A stretch of DNA of 64,000 nt, from NCBI GenBank assembly GCA_002731275.1, contig PCBK01000164.1:29003-93002 (forward strand), read 5' to 3'. Shown piece after piece: positions 28,164-36,006 of this stretch. Position numbers and translations under genes: made by a program. This DNA comes from Deltaproteobacteria bacterium. Lineage in GTDB: Bacteria > Myxococcota_C > UBA6777. Below the pieces are notes generated by a model. That model saw only the letters and a list, made by a program, of their open reading frames with translations. It did not search any database and was not told the origin of the DNA. Within the stretch, counting starts at the first letter, position 1, and each line of letters starts with the position of its first letter.

Positions 28164-30458
28164 ATGACGAAGCCAAAACAAACAGAAGAGACAACATCAT
28201 CCCCTCAGGAGACGTCTGACTCCACTCTCGAATCTCTCGTGAACTCGCCGTATTACGACGAGGAAGAGTCTGACGACGATGACTACGACTTCGATGATGA
28301 CGAATACGCTGACGAAGATGATGACATCGATACAGAAAGCAAAGATGACATTGACGATGAAGACGACGAAGACGATGATGAAGACGTCGACGACGATGAA
28401 GACGAAGACGATGAAGACGAAGACGATGACGACGACACCATAGAAGATTCTTCTGTGTCTGATGAAGACGACGAAGAAGATGAAGACGTCGACGACGAAG
28501 ACGATGACGAAGATGACGACGACGACGACGATGACGAAGATGACGACGACGAAGAAGACGACGACGAAGACGAAGAAGACGACGAAGACGACGAAGATGA
28601 CGAAGACGAAGACGAAGACGAAGATGATGAAAAGTCTGCGTTAGAGCTTTCGCCTCCGGGAGAATTGGCTGCGAGTGATCCGGCCTGGGTGCTTTCTTTT
28701 GTGGGACGTCGCGGTCCATTCTTGGTGTTCTTTTTCGCGTTCTTGTTGCTCTCGATCTTTGCGGGAGATCGTCTTTTCCGTCAATCGGACAACCCACATT
28801 ATGTGTTGTTATCGGATGTATTGCTTCGTGGTCAGTGGCATCTTCGTGGTGCACCTCGCCATCCTGTGACAGGGAAAGCGCTTGGCAATGACTGGGCGAG
28901 CTACTACATGTTGAGTGTGCAGGGTGCGGACAAAAAGACGAAGGTCCTCAAGGGGATGTATGAGACGCGAGGTGGGTATCCGATCTTCAATGCGCGTCGT
29001 TTGCGTCGGGCGTATCGCTTCCGCACCTTGAAGGGCAAGCTGTACTACCTGCAAAAGCGTAAGGGCGCGGCACATCTGGATCCTCGCAGTATCCGTGCGC
29101 GGAGAAAGGTCTACTTTGTCTCCTTCCCACCGACCCCGGCGTTTTTGATGATGCCTGCGATGTGGACTTTGCAGAAGCTCGGCTATGATCGTCTACGTTA
29201 TAATGACACGATCTTTTCGGTCTTCTTTTCGGCCCTCGCGATCTTCTTTATGTTCTCGTTACTACAGCAGATGTCTTTGACAGGTCACTCACAGCGCACG
29301 CTCTACGAGAACTTGCTGCTGACCTTCCTGTTTGGTTTTGGGACGGTCTTTTTCTACGTCTCTGTGCAGGGGACGGTCTGGTTTACGGCCCTCTCGATCG
29401 GGGCCCTCTTCTCGATCTTGTACCTGAAGAATGCGCTTGATCTTCGCCAACCTTTTTGGGCGGGTGTCTTTTTGGCGGCGGCGTTCTTATGTCGTCCGCT
29501 GTTGTTGCTCTCGGGGCTCTTCTTTGTGTGGCAATGGGCGCGCCGTGATGGTGAATGGGACATCAGCTTTGATGGTGATCGACTCAAAGAGCTGGCGTTG
29601 TTCTTACTCCCACTGGCTGTCGCGATTGGTGGCATCATGTGGGTGAACAACATGCGCTTTGGCAATCCCTTTGAGTTTGGCCATCGTTATCTGCCTGCGG
29701 TGTACTACAAAGCGACCCAATATGGCTTGTTTCATCCACGTTTCTTCTTGCGTAACTTCTATGCGAACTTCCTGAGTCTGCCTTTTGGGACCAAAGCGGT
29801 CGTGGTAGGTGGCAAGAAGGTCATGCAGTGGAAGCTCTTGTTTAACGGTCACGGGGCGAGCTTGTTCTTCACAACGCCGGCCTTTTTGTTGTTGTTCTGG
29901 GGGGGATACAAGACGTGGTCCTCGCGTAATGAACAATTGTCTTTCCGCGGTCTCCCCCCGATGAAGTTGACGATGCCATTGTTTTGGATCTTGGTGGCGG
30001 TGATCGTCTTTATGTTTGTGCCATTGTTCCGGACACAAGCGTTGATCGCGTTGGCGGTGTTGGTCGTCTGGACGTTGATGTCGGGCAATGGGATGGAAGG
30101 ACACGAAGCCCTCGCAGATCGTCCGTGGCATCCGTTGTTCCCTGTGTTGATCATGATGGTGTTGATCGTGGGTGTACCACCTGTGTTTTACCAGAACTCC
30201 GGTTGGTTTACCTTTGGTAACCGATTTAGTGTGGATTACACGCCGTATTTGATTTTGCTGTTGGCGATCAGCAACATTCGGTTACGTGGGCCAGTGTTTG
30301 CGTTCTTACTGCTCTTTGCCGTCGTCGTGAATGCCTTTGGCGCGATTACATTTAACCGTAACGGCGCTTTTTACGACGGTAGCTATGGCTCATTGAGCTG
30401 GCTGGAATACAAACACAAGATCTTCTGGCGTTTGATCAAAGCGAAGTTTGGGGGATAA
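28164..30458 (+). CDS. GT-C-like membrane protein with long Asp/Glu N-terminal tract
   Basis: 764 residues. After a Thr/Ser/Glu-rich start, residues of about 30-155 are nearly all Asp and Glu. A first membrane helix follows at about 185-203 (FLVFFFAFLLLSIFAG), then SDNPHYVLLSDVLL and, after a basic loop, some ten more helices (LLLTFLFGFGTVFFYVSV, FWAGVFLAAAFLCRPLLLL). The layout fits a GT-C sugar transferase, with Asp in the first outer loop. The acidic leader would lie in the cytoplasm and could bind cations or basic partners; such a leader is unusual for this class. Ribosome site AGGA precedes the ATG. Second gene of the operon. The codons of the tract are GAC/GAT/GAA, so the length may vary between strains. 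Confidence 0.75.
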   Translation: MTKPKQTEETTSSPQETSDSTLESLVNSPYYDEEESDDDDYDFDDDEYADEDDDIDTESKDDIDDEDDEDDDEDVDDDEDEDDEDEDDDDDTIEDSSVSDEDDEEDEDVDDEDDDEDDDDDDDDEDDDDEEDDDEDEEDDEDDEDDEDEDEDEDDEKSALELSPPGELAASDPAWVLSFVGRRGPFLVFFFAFLLLSIFAGDRLFRQSDNPHYVLLSDVLLRGQWHLRGAPRHPVTGKALGNDWASYYMLSVQGADKKTKVLKGMYETRGGYPIFNARRLRRAYRFRTLKGKLYYLQKRKGAAHLDPRSIRARRKVYFVSFPPTPAFLMMPAMWTLQKLGYDRLRYNDTIFSVFFSALAIFFMFSLLQQMSLTGHSQRTLYENLLLTFLFGFGTVFFYVSVQGTVWFTALSIGALFSILYLKNALDLRQPFWAGVFLAAAFLCRPLLLLSGLFFVWQWARRDGEWDISFDGDRLKELALFLLPLAVAIGGIMWVNNMRFGNPFEFGHRYLPAVYYKATQYGLFHPRFFLRNFYANFLSLPFGTKAVVVGGKKVMQWKLLFNGHGASLFFTTPAFLLLFWGGYKTWSSRNEQLSFRGLPPMKLTMPLFWILVAVIVFMFVPLFRTQALIALAVLVVWTLMSGNGMEGHEALADRPWHPLFPVLIMMVLIVGVPPVFYQNSGWFTFGNRFSVDYTPYLILLLAISNIRLRGPVFAFLLLFAVVVNAFGAITFNRNGAFYDGSYGSLSWLEYKHKIFWRLIKAKFGG

Positions 30459-30473
30459 GCTGGTTTTTTGTGT

Positions 30474-30537
30474 GAGCTTGTCTTTTTGAATGTGGGCTTG
30501 TTTTTTGTATGAGTTTGTCTTTTTGTATGTGGGCTTG
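30474..30537 (+). repeat. Two direct repeats, period 37 bp
   Basis: A segment of about 27 bp (GAGCTTGTCTTTTTGAATG followed by TGGGCTTG) starting at 30474 is repeated at 30511 as GAGTTTGTCTTTTTGTATG and TGGGCTTG. It runs into the first four-hairpin module. It begins 16 bp after the stop of the GT-C gene. Confidence 0.6.
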
Positions 30538-30612
30538 CCGCCCACACCCGCTCGGGGCTTTCACCCCGAACCCCACAATGCTCACGCATTGTTTGTGTTG
30601 CGCCTTCGGCGC
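30529..30612 (+). repeat. Four-hairpin structured repeat, copy 1
   Basis: Four successive stems: D GTGGGC-TTGCC-GCCCAC (30529-30545); A TCGGGG-N6-CCCCGA (30552-30569); B ACAATGC-TCAC-GCATTGT (30575-30592); C GCGCC-TTC-GGCGC (30600-30612). Two more palindromes follow (GAGCATGTGCTC at about 30620 and CGTCGC-AAG-GCGACG at about 30634). An inverted second copy lies at 31081-31164 with paired changes in the stems. Confidence 0.75.
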
Positions 30613-30893
30613 TTGGAAGAGCATGTGCTCAACCGTCGCAAGGCGACGCTTTCGCGTGAACACAAAAGTCTGTCCACAAACCCTGCCTCCGAGCGAATGT
30701 ACATCCCATCAGAAGAAACACTCTCATCGTGGGTGTGGTTTTTGTTTTGAAGATAAAGGCCACACACAAAGCAAATCATCGCCACGACGGTATCCCCCAC
30801 TCCCTACAAAAGAACCCCAAAAGTAACCCCCACAACGAGCCAAGGTGCGGTACTACCGCTTGGTATAGCAGCAAGAGGACAAGCGGAGCGTAA

Positions 30894-31085
30894 GGGCGAG
30901 TGGCAACTCGCCCGTTGAGAGCGTGGCAACTCGCCCGTTGAGAGCAAGTGGCAACTCGTCCGCAGAGAGAGTGGCAACTCACCCGTAGAGAGCAAGTGGC
31001 AACTCGACCATAGAGAGCAAGTGGCAACTCGCCCGTAGAGAACAAGTGGCAACTCGCTCATCGAGAGGTTGTCCAACTCACCGAC
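30894..31085 (+). repeat. Array of eight 23-25 bp repeats
   Basis: The core GTGGCAACTCG begins at 30900, 30923, 30948, 30971, 30996, 31021 and 31046, with a degenerate eighth (GTCCAACTCA) at 31071. Spacing alternates 23, 25, 23, 25, 25, 25, 25. The variable part between cores is CCCGTTGAGAGC or CCCGTAGAGAGCAA. The first unit forms a perfect hairpin GGGCGAGT-GGCA-ACTCGCCC (30894-30913). The units are not separated by unique spacers. Confidence 0.8.
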
Positions 31086-31164
31086 GCAGTCGGAACACAA
31101 ACGATACGGAGTATCGTGGGGGCTGGGGGCAACGACCCCAGGCAGGTGTGGACGGCAAGTCCAC
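31081..31164 (-). repeat. Four-hairpin structured repeat, copy 2 (inverted)
   Basis: In mirror order to copy 1: C' CCGAC-GCA-GTCGG (31081-31093), B' ACGATAC-GGA-GTATCGT (31101-31117), A' CTGGGG-N7-CCCCAG (31123-31141), D' GTGGAC-GGCAA-GTCCAC (31148-31164). Each stem differs from copy 1 by one to three base pairs, changed on both sides so pairing is kept, while loop D (TTGCC when read on the minus strand) is identical. Confidence 0.75.
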
Positions 31165-31179
31165 AGAGACAACACAAGG

Positions 31180-31290
31180 AGACAAGCGGAGCGCGTCAGC
31201 CTGGGACAAGCGGAGCGCGTCAGTAAGGGCGAGTGGCAACTCGCCCGTAGAGAGATCTGTCAGGGGCGAGTGACAGCTCACCCTGCTCTC
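31180..31290 (+). repeat. Outlying repeat units
   Basis: GACAAGCGGAGCGCGTCAG occurs twice in a row (about 31182 and 31206) and a shorter form (GACAAGCGGAGCG) occurs before the main array at about 30879. One more perfect hairpin unit, GGGCGAGT-GGCA-ACTCGCCC, lies at about 31227-31246, followed by a degenerate one at about 31264. The block therefore brackets the four-hairpin module on the right side. Confidence 0.65.
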
Positions 31291-31642
31291 ATCAAGTGAA
31301 GTCACCGACAAAAACTGTCTATCGTTGCTGTCCAGGATCTGTACAGTTTGACGTCCAATCGCTGAACACTTCCACTCTCTTTGGTTTGTGGTTCCAAAGC
31401 AACCAACTGAATCCCAATGCAAAATCAAGTCACCTATCCCCTGGTCTCAGACTTGCCATATGTGTGGGCAGACGCCGAGGCAACATGGCAACAAAAGGCG
31501 AAGGAGTTCAAGTTCTTCTTTTGTTGGGCATGCCCTCAACATGGGTCCAGACACAAAGACCCTCACACAATGATTCAGCTTCAAACAGAGAGGCCATCGA
31601 ACAAAGGCCGAACCAGAAGCGCCCACATACCAGGAGATTGTC

Positions 31643-32467
31643 ATGAATACATCCGACACACAAACATCCCAAGCAGCTTCCAACAACATCGACATTGCAC
31701 GTGCCAATGAACTCTTCGAAAAAGGACAGAGCGAGCTGCTCGCCATCGACCCAAAGACCGTCAAAAAACCACGCATCACACATCAACGTGCCGCTGAACT
31801 CTCTTCCATCTTAACCTCATCGCTTGAACCACGGTGGGATCGCTTCAAAGACATCTTTCTCCCCAAAGTCGTCAAAGAGTACCGCACGCAATACGAACAA
31901 CTCTCCAACTATGCTCTCATCTTCTTTGCGGCAGGCGCAGCGTTCGAAAACAACCTGACCACCGAAGAAGCCAAAGAACTCAAACAACTCATCCCCATTG
32001 TCGCTGAACACGACGCATATATGATCTCCTGGTTTCGTCCGGCCTTCCGGAACAATACAAATGTTCTCAATGTCATTGATAATGAAATCGCTCCAGGCCG
32101 AAGCCGACTTGATAGTGCTGAAGATGTCCTTCGCCTCTGTCAACTCGGTATGACACACAAACACATCACCACAACACAAACCCCCCTGACAGAGGCTTAC
32201 TTTGGGCAAGCCGAAGCTGACGCAACGCGGCTCTTCCAACTACTCGCCAAAGAAAATATCAGCAAGCATGCCTCCAGAGATCTTTGGCATCGTGCGTACA
32301 CACAGTGGGATCAGGCCTATGATTCACTCCAAGCGGTTGCTAGCTTTGTCTTCCGCGATGAAGACGATGCACAAGAGCTGTTCCCACGCATCTCTCAGCC
32401 AAGAAAAAAGAAAATCTCATCGGACAATGAGCCCACCAAAACACCATCCAACCCACTCTTCTCGTAA
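31643..32467 (+). CDS. Hypothetical helical protein
   Basis: 274 residues, no signal peptide or membrane segment. Predicted mostly helical, with a Ser/Thr-rich start, a hydrophobic patch YALIFFAAGAAFENN, and a charged tail RISQPRKKKISSDNEPTK. A strong AGGAG lies eight bases before the ATG. It is flanked on both sides by repeat arrays, which suggests an accessory gene brought in or kept with these repeats. I do not recognise a family. Confidence 0.7.
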   Translation: MNTSDTQTSQAASNNIDIARANELFEKGQSELLAIDPKTVKKPRITHQRAAELSSILTSSLEPRWDRFKDIFLPKVVKEYRTQYEQLSNYALIFFAAGAAFENNLTTEEAKELKQLIPIVAEHDAYMISWFRPAFRNNTNVLNVIDNEIAPGRSRLDSAEDVLRLCQLGMTHKHITTTQTPLTEAYFGQAEADATRLFQLLAKENISKHASRDLWHRAYTQWDQAYDSLQAVASFVFRDEDDAQELFPRISQPRKKKISSDNEPTKTPSNPLFS

Positions 32468-32520
32468 GGTCAATCCATTCAGGCGCATTGTGTTGTCCAA
32501 AAGGCGAAGGTTATCCAAAC

Positions 32521-32790
32521 GAGATAAGTGACTTCCAAAAAACATCATCGTTTGATTTAGCGAGATCTCCAACATCCGAAAAAGAGCCAATATTCGCTTT
32601 TTTGAGAGGATACTTTTCCAAAAAACATGGGCGCTTTGCTCTGACGAGATAAGTCATTTCCAAAAAAAGCCGATGTTCGCTTTTTGGAGATACGTCGCTT
32701 CTAAAAAAAGCCGATGTTCGCTTTTTGGAGATAAGCGACTTCCAAAAAACACCAAGATTGGCTCTTCGTTGAAAATAGGTGTTCAAAAAA
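32521..32790 (+). repeat. Tandem array of degenerate 41-bp repeats
   Basis: Units starting GAGATA or a variant begin at 32521, 32562, about 32605, 32646, 32687 and 32728, with a weak seventh near 32770. The best pair (32687 and 32728) share GAGATA, CTTC and CCGATGTTCGCTTTTTG. Spacing is 41 bp (40-43 at the third unit). The period is not a multiple of three and the stop-free minus frame (32511-32864) only reads the repeats. Confidence 0.75.
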
Positions 32791-32865
32791 TAGCGAATCA
32801 TCGCTCCAAAACGAATCCAAAAATCTCCCTCGACCCAAATACCCACCAAAAAAAGAAGATACACT

Positions 32866-32930
32866 TCTCAAAAACACCAACATCCAATTTTTTTCGGAAG
32901 CGACGTATCTCCGAAAAACGAATGTTCAAT
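32866..32930 (-). repeat. Inverted copy of the 41-bp unit
   Basis: GAAGCGACGTATCTCCGAAA (about 32895-32914) is the reverse complement of the GGAGATACGTCGCTTC part of the unit at 32686. The surrounding CATCC and GAATGTTC also match in reverse. The array therefore has an opposite-facing member about 80 bp beyond its end. Confidence 0.6.
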
Positions 32931-33098
32931 CTCGGGAGGCTCCTGATATGATTTTTGAGCATCCATTTGACTTCGTTTTGGTTGTTCATTTGACTTCTGG
33001 AATGATTCGGTGTGATTTTGAGGCAAATTTGGCATGGAAGTAAAGTTCACCATCCCAAAGAGCAAAAGTCCACCCCCCAACAACAGCGTACACAAAAC
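32931..33098. other. Short non-coding stretch
   Basis: Includes a direct repeat CATTTGACTTC (about 32964 and 32988) and AT-rich sequence. No gene, promoter or terminator recognised before the end of the convergent lipoprotein gene. Confidence 0.4.
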
Positions 33099-35951
33099 TC
33101 AAGGAGCAGGCAATCTCCAAACAAATACACCGAGATCTTTGACCACAGGCAGCGTTACACTATCAATAACAGATGGAGCTTCATAACCGCCTGTTATGTA
33201 CAGATGTTCTTTCACATACCTCATGTTGTCGCAAGTGATGAGTTTTTTTCCTCCCTCGACCCGCACAGATTGCCATTGGCCTTGGAAATCCATCTTGGCA
33301 ATGTAAAGGTTGGCTCCTTGTGGAATTACAGTATTTGTTCCAAACTGAACGGTATTTCGAATTTGTCCGGCCATGTATATCCCTTCATGTCCGAGCGTAA
33401 AAGCGGAGAATGAAAGTGAGACGTTAGGAGCTCCGACTGTGTTGGCCCATATCCACTTCCCGGCAGAATCCATTTTTGCAACAAAAAGATCGCGACTTCC
33501 TTTCGGGGTTAGTTGAATGCTGCCTAGAGAAGTCGCTTTATTGAATCTTCCTGCAAAGTAAAGACCCCCCAAATCGTCGATTTTCATCGCTCCAGCTCCA
33601 TGGAAGGAAGCCACCCACTGCCAACCTCCTTGTTTGTTCAATTTTCCAATGAAGTGACGATTTGTTGCAGATGAGTTCAATGTTAAAGTGCCAAATGTGG
33701 AAGAATATGAGTCAAGTTGACCCATGACAAAGACCTCGGAGAATTGATTTACAACAATTTCGTTTCCGTACTCTTCTCCTAATCCATCTGCTTTTGTGGC
33801 CCATATCCAATGACCGTTGGCACTCATTTTGGCAACCAACACATTCGCAGAATCATGTCCGGAAAGAGAAATACTTCCTAGTGTTACATTTTTTTTGAAT
33901 GAACCTGTTACGTACAAGCTGCCATGTGCCCACTCCAACGAACGAAAAAAGGCAGAAAACGAAATGGCCCACTGCCATGTACCGTGGACATCCATTTTCG
34001 CTATGTAATCAATGCAATTTTGACCTGTTGGGAGCTTTACTGTGCTCCCACCAAAAATGGTATCCCCACAAACAAAACCAAGAACATAAACATTGGACTG
34101 TGGATCAACAGTCATCCCCCGAATTCCTCCGCCGCTTGAGGGGTTTATAAACTTCGCCCACAACCATTTGCCTTTGTCATCAAGTTTTGAAATGTAGGAA
34201 TAGCCATGAACCGAAGAGCCTGTTATGAATTGAGAACTTCCGAGTTCTGCCCTCTTTGAAAATGTCCCAGAAACAATAACATGGCTATTTCTGTCAACAA
34301 CAATTTCCTGTAAACCCGCTCCAGCAACAGAATTGGCTGGTCCCCAAAAAGAAGCGTGTTGAACCCAGGAGGACTGGCACGTTGAAGAAACACAGCTTTT
34401 TCCTGAAGAACATGCGTTGTTGCAAGCCCCACAGTGAAGGCGGTTTGATGTTGTGTCGACACATTGTCCATTGCATAACGTTGGATAATTCGCAGAGCAA
34501 GAACACAAACTGTTCCCGCAACTCTGTTGCCAAGAACACGTGATACCACAACCCCCACAATGTGAGGCATTCATGGAGGTGTCTACGCATTGATGGTTAC
34601 AATTTTGTAGCACTCCAGAGCATGACAAAGATGTGCATCTTGCATTTTGACATGCTTCATTTGTTGCGCAATCTGCATCTACTTGGCAAACAAAACGACA
34701 CACAGAGGAATCACACAATTCGTTGCTTTTACATGCTTTTCCACAAGTTCCGCAATGGTTGATGTCTTTGCTCGTATCCACACAGGTATGCCCACACGCA
34801 ACAAGAGTTCCACCACATGTGATTTTTGTGCATATTTGTCCCTGACATCGTGCATCTGTGGCACAATCGCTGTCTTGTTGGCAAGGCACAACACATACAC
34901 CCTGCTTGCAGACTTCGCCACTCTTGCACACAGAGGTAGGGTCATCGACTGTACCGTTACAATCATCATCTTTACCGTTGCAAGTCTCCGTCTTTGGAAG
35001 AACTTCCCCAACACAGCTTCCCCATTGTCCACCTTGGCAACTTTGCTTTCCTTTTTCACAAAGCCCATTTCCTTCTGTACCAGGAGCACCGGAGTAACAC
35101 TCTTTTTCCAAGTTTTCATCGATACTTCCGTCACAATCGTCGTCTTTTCCATTGCAGACTTCATTCGTGGGTTTCACGTTTGAGATACAGAGAAGGATAC
35201 CACCTTGGCATTGGTACATTCCATCACGGCAGGGAGGCTCAAGGTCAGAACGTGTACAAGTTGTGTTCTTCTCAGGGTAGGATTCGTCGACCTGACCGTT
35301 ACAGTTGTCGTCTTTTCCATTACACAATTCAACGTCACCAGAGACTTTTGGGATACAGTTGAGCTTTCCTTCTTTGCACTCATATAGCCCTTCGTCACAA
35401 GGCTTCGGGGCCTGTAATGTACATTCTTTCCCTTTTTCTGAAAAAGATTCGTCAGTTTGTCCGTCACAATCATCGTCTTTGCCATTGCACATCTCTGTAG
35501 TGGGGGTAAATTCACCAAGACAGGCCCCCCAGGATCGCAGTGTTGTACATGTTTGTTCACCCGGTTTACAAATGCCCTTGCCCGATGTTCCTGTGGCTCC
35601 GGTGTAGCAGGCTCTTTTCATACCTGGAGAACACTCTCCCTCAGGTCCTCTTTCTTTTTTTTCCTCGATGGGATCGTCTTCAATGGGAACCTCGTCCTTT
35701 GTGCTCTCGCTAGCATCAATACCTTCATCATCCCCTTTGGTTTCGGGTTTGAACGGTTCTTCGAAATGTTCGTCGCCAACGCAATTGCAAGATGAAAAGT
35801 GTAGGCCATCGTCCAAACATACCTTGACGCCTTGTTTGTTGTTGGGACATTGGCAAGGCGCTTTGTTTGTCGGTGTACATATTTGCGAAGGAGCACACCC
35901 AACAGACAGAACACCAAAGAGGAAGAGAAAAAAGAGAGCAAACTGTTTCAT
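33099..35951 (-). CDS. MopE-repeat and beta-propeller-like lipoprotein
   Basis: 950 residues. The signal peptide ends LSVGC, Cys19 being the lipid anchor. After an acidic linker come four MopE-type loops (CNGKDDDCDGQTDE, CNGKDDNCNGQVDE, CNGKDDDCDGSIDE, CNGKDDDCNGTVDD), then Cys-rich modules of the types CxxDxDC and CxxxCVDT...HCGxCxxAC. Residues of about 530-950 are a blade-like repeat (VVDRNSHVIVSGTFSKR, LFVAKMDSAGKWIWA, IYIAKMDFQGQW-like) resembling the SBBP beta-propeller family. It probably sits on the outer surface and binds calcium or copper in the DxDxDG-like loops. GGAG lies eight bases before the ATG. First gene of a minus-strand set with two beta-helix proteins upstream. Confidence 0.85.
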   Translation of the reverse strand: MKQFALFFLFLFGVLSVGCAPSQICTPTNKAPCQCPNNKQGVKVCLDDGLHFSSCNCVGDEHFEEPFKPETKGDDEGIDASESTKDEVPIEDDPIEEKKERGPEGECSPGMKRACYTGATGTSGKGICKPGEQTCTTLRSWGACLGEFTPTTEMCNGKDDDCDGQTDESFSEKGKECTLQAPKPCDEGLYECKEGKLNCIPKVSGDVELCNGKDDNCNGQVDESYPEKNTTCTRSDLEPPCRDGMYQCQGGILLCISNVKPTNEVCNGKDDDCDGSIDENLEKECYSGAPGTEGNGLCEKGKQSCQGGQWGSCVGEVLPKTETCNGKDDDCNGTVDDPTSVCKSGEVCKQGVCVVPCQQDSDCATDARCQGQICTKITCGGTLVACGHTCVDTSKDINHCGTCGKACKSNELCDSSVCRFVCQVDADCATNEACQNARCTSLSCSGVLQNCNHQCVDTSMNASHCGGCGITCSWQQSCGNSLCSCSANYPTLCNGQCVDTTSNRLHCGACNNACSSGKSCVSSTCQSSWVQHASFWGPANSVAGAGLQEIVVDRNSHVIVSGTFSKRAELGSSQFITGSSVHGYSYISKLDDKGKWLWAKFINPSSGGGIRGMTVDPQSNVYVLGFVCGDTIFGGSTVKLPTGQNCIDYIAKMDVHGTWQWAISFSAFFRSLEWAHGSLYVTGSFKKNVTLGSISLSGHDSANVLVAKMSANGHWIWATKADGLGEEYGNEIVVNQFSEVFVMGQLDSYSSTFGTLTLNSSATNRHFIGKLNKQGGWQWVASFHGAGAMKIDDLGGLYFAGRFNKATSLGSIQLTPKGSRDLFVAKMDSAGKWIWANTVGAPNVSLSFSAFTLGHEGIYMAGQIRNTVQFGTNTVIPQGANLYIAKMDFQGQWQSVRVEGGKKLITCDNMRYVKEHLYITGGYEAPSVIDSVTLPVVKDLGVFVWRLPAP

Positions 35952-36006
35952 GAAGACACTCCTTGTCTTTTCTGGAGATCCTTTCTCCGAGCATTCCCTC
36001 AGGCGG

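Larger units (their letters stand above)
30613..31642. other. Non-coding repeat island between GT-C operon and next gene
   Basis: About 1 kb without a credible gene. Open frames on both strands (for example 30804-31175 minus and 31078-31428 minus) simply read through the palindromic repeats. From 31300 to 31620 there is unique sequence with no recognised feature apart from AGGAG before the gene at 31643. Confidence 0.6.

Noticed and set aside
28141..28854. Arg/Leu/His-rich open frame on the minus strand
   Set aside because: It is the antisense reading of the GAN-codon acidic tract of the GT-C gene; composition is a by-product of the repeat.
30894..31080. CRISPR array
   Set aside because: Units are contiguous with 23-25 bp period and no unique spacers; no cas gene in the window.
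32511..32864. Minus-strand frame with repeated LEKxPLKKAN-like peptide
   Set aside because: It reads through the 41-bp repeats whose period shifts frame each unit; no signal for translation.
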